From NCBI GenBank assembly GCA_002718935.1, contig PBFV01000045.1, positions 1-9,195 on the forward strand: a stretch of 9,195 bases of DNA, written 5' to 3'. The DNA comes from Verrucomicrobiales bacterium. Its GTDB lineage: Bacteria > Verrucomicrobiota > Verrucomicrobiia > Limisphaerales > UBA1100. This document shows positions 7,152 through 9,195 of this stretch, one piece after another. The notes beneath the pieces were generated by a model. It did no database searches. It saw nothing but the letters and a program-made list of their open reading frames with translations, and had not been told where the DNA came from. The position numbers and the translations under genes were made by a program. Position 1 is the first letter of the stretch, and the number at the start of each line of letters is the position of its first letter.

Positions 7152-8605
7152 TTGATCTCCTCTCGTTGCACCGTTGCGATGATGGTCCAGTCTGAAAAAT
7201 CACCGCGACTATCCAGTCGCGAAAGGTTTACGGTGGTAAACAATTTTTTCACGGGGCCGTCGGCATTGGGATCAGACTGGTCGGCGACCTCAGCCTTGAG
7301 CAGTGACTCCGAAAATTCACGCGCCTTGGCACTATCGCCAGATTTCACCGAACCCGTAAGCGCAATCTTGTTGCCGCTCGCATTGCTCATTTCATTGAAC
7401 GTCAATGATCTCACTGTCAGCTCCGGCGGCATATTTTCCGCCATGGCCTTCATCACGTTGAGTGCTGTCCAGCGCATTTCGCGTTGGCGCGTAAGGATTA
7501 GTCGATCTACCATCAGCCGCCGCGTGCTACTCTGAACCGACTTAAGCTTTTTATTTTCCTTCTTCGCCCCCTCTAGGTCCTCCATCAGCGTGGGCTTCCA
7601 AACAAAATACCCGATCAGCAATAACAGGTAGAGCACTAGGCCACCAATGAACACGTTAGCGATCAAGTTGTCGCCATCGTCGCGGTGATACTGGGCCGCT
7701 CGTTCAGGCGGCAGCAGGTTTCCCTGCTCCAGTGGACGTGCCGCACGCGCGGCGGACACCGCGGCGAGGTCGCCCACTTCCGGCGGTTCATGCACTTTCA
7801 CTCCCTGCTGCGCCCAGTCATTGAGAATGGGCAGCCAATCCTCGCCCAGCCGGTTGTCCGCAATGAGGTGCCAATCGGTGGTGCCGGTCAGCCAACCTTC
7901 CATTTCCCCGGCCCAGGTGGTGGCCGTGAGTTGCGCGGTCAGCTCATTCAGGTGTTCGGCGGAAGTAAGCGTGATTTGCGTGATGTTGTGCAGCACCCCT
8001 TCGTCCCACCAAGCAACGGTGCACAGGATGCGTTCGCCCATGCGCCGCGGATAAATCCACGCGCCATCGGGGCGGTCCCCGCCCTGCGGCGTGGCCATCA
8101 CCTGGTGCAGCACGGGCGTTTCGAGGCGATCCGGGCGGTAGCCGATTTTCTCCAGTGCACCCACGCATTCCTCCACCACCTCACGCGCGACGATCATCAC
8201 CACCACGGTTTGCTCTGTGCGATCGCCGTGAAACACCGGCGCCACCTCAAAGGTCCACACCGCATCACGCAACGGCAGCGGCGAAAGGCTCTCGAGCTGC
8301 AGCTCCACCATGCCGCGCACTTCGCCCGGGTTGCTGAGCGGCAGGTGCAGCACGCGGAAGAACACATGCTCCGGCGACATCCACGCATCGTTTTGGCAAT
8401 GCGCATTCCACATTTGGCTGGCATCGCGCTTGAGGAAGTTTGCGTTGATCGGAGCATCCGCCTCGGTCTCGCTGACGTGCAAGAGCTTGAGGTGCTGTTT
8501 GCCCTTGGTGAACCGCCAGAACTGCTGCTGGCCGGAGGAACAATCCACCACGTTGCAATCCTCCGGCAATGGCACGGTGTTCGGGTTTTTCGAATCAGCC
8601 GCCAT
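7148..8605 (-). CDS. GspL-like protein: PilM-like cytoplasmic half fused to PilN-like membrane half
   Basis: The 485-residue product would link the cytoplasmic assembly ATPase to the periplasmic platform. Residues about 17-290 form a cytoplasmic region like the PilM/GspL actin-like fold (for example HLPLSNPGEVRGMVELQLES at 87-106, the segment that in PilM and GspL families precedes the next subdomain, and TVVVMIVAREVVEECVGAL at 133-151). Next comes NLLPPE (296-301), the hallmark of PilN N-termini. One membrane helix follows at about 314-336, then a coiled coil at about 340-375 and a periplasmic domain at about 378-480 containing MPPELTVRSLTFNEM, as in PilN. Type IV pili usually encode PilM and PilN separately, whereas GspL joins both parts. 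The nucleotide-binding motif near the N-terminus of PilM is not recognisable (NVVDCSSGQQQFWRF instead of a Gly-rich loop), so it probably does not bind ATP, as is true of GspL. The ATG at 8605 overlaps the ATPase stop as TAATG; the end overlaps the PilO-like gene by four bases. Confidence 0.82.
   Translation of the reverse strand: MAADSKNPNTVPLPEDCNVVDCSSGQQQFWRFTKGKQHLKLLHVSETEADAPINANFLKRDASQMWNAHCQNDAWMSPEHVFFRVLHLPLSNPGEVRGMVELQLESLSPLPLRDAVWTFEVAPVFHGDRTEQTVVVMIVAREVVEECVGALEKIGYRPDRLETPVLHQVMATPQGGDRPDGAWIYPRRMGERILCTVAWWDEGVLHNITQITLTSAEHLNELTAQLTATTWAGEMEGWLTGTTDWHLIADNRLGEDWLPILNDWAQQGVKVHEPPEVGDLAAVSAARAARPLEQGNLLPPERAAQYHRDDGDNLIANVFIGGLVLYLLLLIGYFVWKPTLMEDLEGAKKENKKLKSVQSSTRRLMVDRLILTRQREMRWTALNVMKAMAENMPPELTVRSLTFNEMSNASGNKIALTGSVKSGDSAKAREFSESLLKAEVADQSDPNADGPVKKLFTTVNLSRLDSRGDFSDWTIIATVQREEIK
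7157..7162 (-). promoter_or_regulatory. Ribosome binding site of the PilO-like gene
   Basis: The minus strand reads GAGGAG within the last codons of the GspL-like gene, five bases before the ATG at 7151. With the ATGA stop/start overlap it implies translational coupling and fixes the start. Confidence 0.7.
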
Positions 8606-9195
8606 TATAAATTCCCCGCCGCTTCCACAGGCGCACTATTAGTTACATCTTCACTCACTTGTGTTACTCGTAAAACCTCTTCAACTGACGTTACGCCTGC
8701 CAGCGCACGCATCCAGCCGTATTCACGCAGTGTTTTCATTCCTTCACTGCGTGCCTGTTGGGCTATAAACGAAGCGGGTTTGTTCTGTATAACTAGCTGT
8801 TGAATAGTTTCGCTGTTGCGAAGCAATTCATAAATACCCGACCTCCCTTGATACTTAAGCCCACCACAGGCATCACAGCCAGTACCGTGCCAAAATCGTG
8901 CTTGATCCACTTGATCTTCAGGAAAGTCCAAGCGCAATAAATAATCCCTATCCACATCCTGCTCAGTCTTGCATTCTTCACATAGTCGCCGCACAAGACG
9001 TTGAGCCATGATCGCCTCGATGGCGTCGGCCACTAAGAATGGCTCAGTACCCATATCGATAAGCCGCGTGAAAGCACTGGCGGCATCATTGGTATGCAGT
9101 GTGCTAAACACCAAGTGACCTGTGTTAGCGGCTTGAATGGCAATCCCTGCGGTTTCACCATCCCGAATCTCACCAACCATTATAACATCCGGATC
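8605..9195 (-). CDS. gspE: GspE/PilB-family assembly ATPase, C-terminal part (5' end beyond window)
   Basis: The frame is open at the window edge; 196 C-terminal residues are visible out of a usual 500-600. Fragment residues 1-12 ([12 protein letters not shown]) are the Walker B motif of type II secretion and type IV pilus ATPases. The His box follows ([13 protein letters not shown], about 26-38). A zinc-binding module has two CxxC pairs, CEEC (72-75) and CDAC (107-110), and is followed by [11 protein letters not shown], the segment typical of GspE/PilB. These features mark an extension ATPase and argue against a PilT retraction ATPase, which lacks the four-Cys module. It hydrolyses ATP at the cytoplasmic face of the inner membrane to drive pilin or pseudopilin assembly. 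GspE and PilB cannot be separated reliably from this fragment; the symbol follows the GspL/GspD-type neighbours. Its TAA overlaps the next start as TAATG. GC content is visibly lower than in the following gene. Confidence 0.93.
   Translation of the reverse strand, partial: DPDVIMVGEIRDGETAGIAIQAANTGHLVFSTLHTNDAASAFTRLIDMGTEPFLVADAIEAIMAQRLVRRLCEECKTEQDVDRDYLLRLDFPEDQVDQARFWHGTGCDACGGLKYQGRSGIYELLRNSETIQQLVIQNKPASFIAQQARSEGMKTLREYGWMRALAGVTSVEEVLRVTQVSEDVTNSAPVEAAGNL

Noticed and set aside
6565..7155. Plus-strand open frame of 196 codons mirroring the PilO-like gene
   Set aside because: The minus-strand frame has a membrane helix, coiled coil, ribosome binding site and operon context; the plus-strand frame has none of these.
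7685..8803. Plus-strand open frame of 372 codons
   Set aside because: It is antisense to the GspL-like gene and runs into the ATPase gene. The product is rich in His and Arg without motifs, while the minus-strand proteins are coherent.

Overview
The window looks like chromosomal core DNA from a Gram-negative bacterium. It carries an outer-membrane secretin, a secretion or pilus assembly ATPase, and a very large AsmA-like periplasmic protein. The gene style (PilM/PilN-like fusion next to a PilO-like protein and a GspD-type secretin, tight overlaps, GC-rich background) suggests the Planctomycetes-Verrucomicrobia-Chlamydiae group, most likely Verrucomicrobiota. That placement is an impression from the proteins and is not proven by any marker gene here.

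Layout. (1) Positions 1-3679, minus strand: one uninterrupted reading frame of at least 1226 codons. It has no stop before the window edge and encodes a membrane-anchored AsmA/YhdP/TamB-type protein whose C-terminus lies outside the window. (2) Positions 3680-3767: an 88-base divergent intergenic region. (3) Positions 3768-4493, plus strand: a family 2 glycosyltransferase with a GTG start. Its stop codon overlaps the stop of the convergent secretin gene. (4) Positions 4490-9195, minus strand: four tightly coupled genes, read from high to low coordinates. They are the C-terminal 196 residues of a GspE/PilB ATPase, a GspL-like protein (PilM-like cytoplasmic half joined to a PilN-like membrane half), a PilO/GspM-like protein, and a GspD-type secretin. 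The junctions are a TAATG overlap, an ATGA overlap and a one-base gap, so the genes are almost certainly one transcript with translational coupling.

How they work together. The ATPase would power pseudopilus or pilus subunit assembly from the cytoplasmic face. The GspL-like and PilO-like proteins would form the inner-membrane platform linking the ATPase to the periplasm. The secretin would provide the outer-membrane channel. This is a type II secretion or type IV pilus-like machine; the window alone does not decide which. The AsmA-like protein probably works in envelope lipid transport or outer-membrane homeostasis, and the glycosyltransferase probably acts on a lipid or polysaccharide. Neither is demonstrably part of the secretion operon.

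The most unusual features are a secretin N-domain interrupted by a roughly 90-residue serine-rich segment built partly from 24-bp DNA repeats, an abrupt change of base composition inside the secretin gene, and a near-perfect palindrome at the convergent gene ends. I saw no RNA genes, insertion sequences, CRISPR arrays or phage genes. No stretch over 300 bases lacks a gene.
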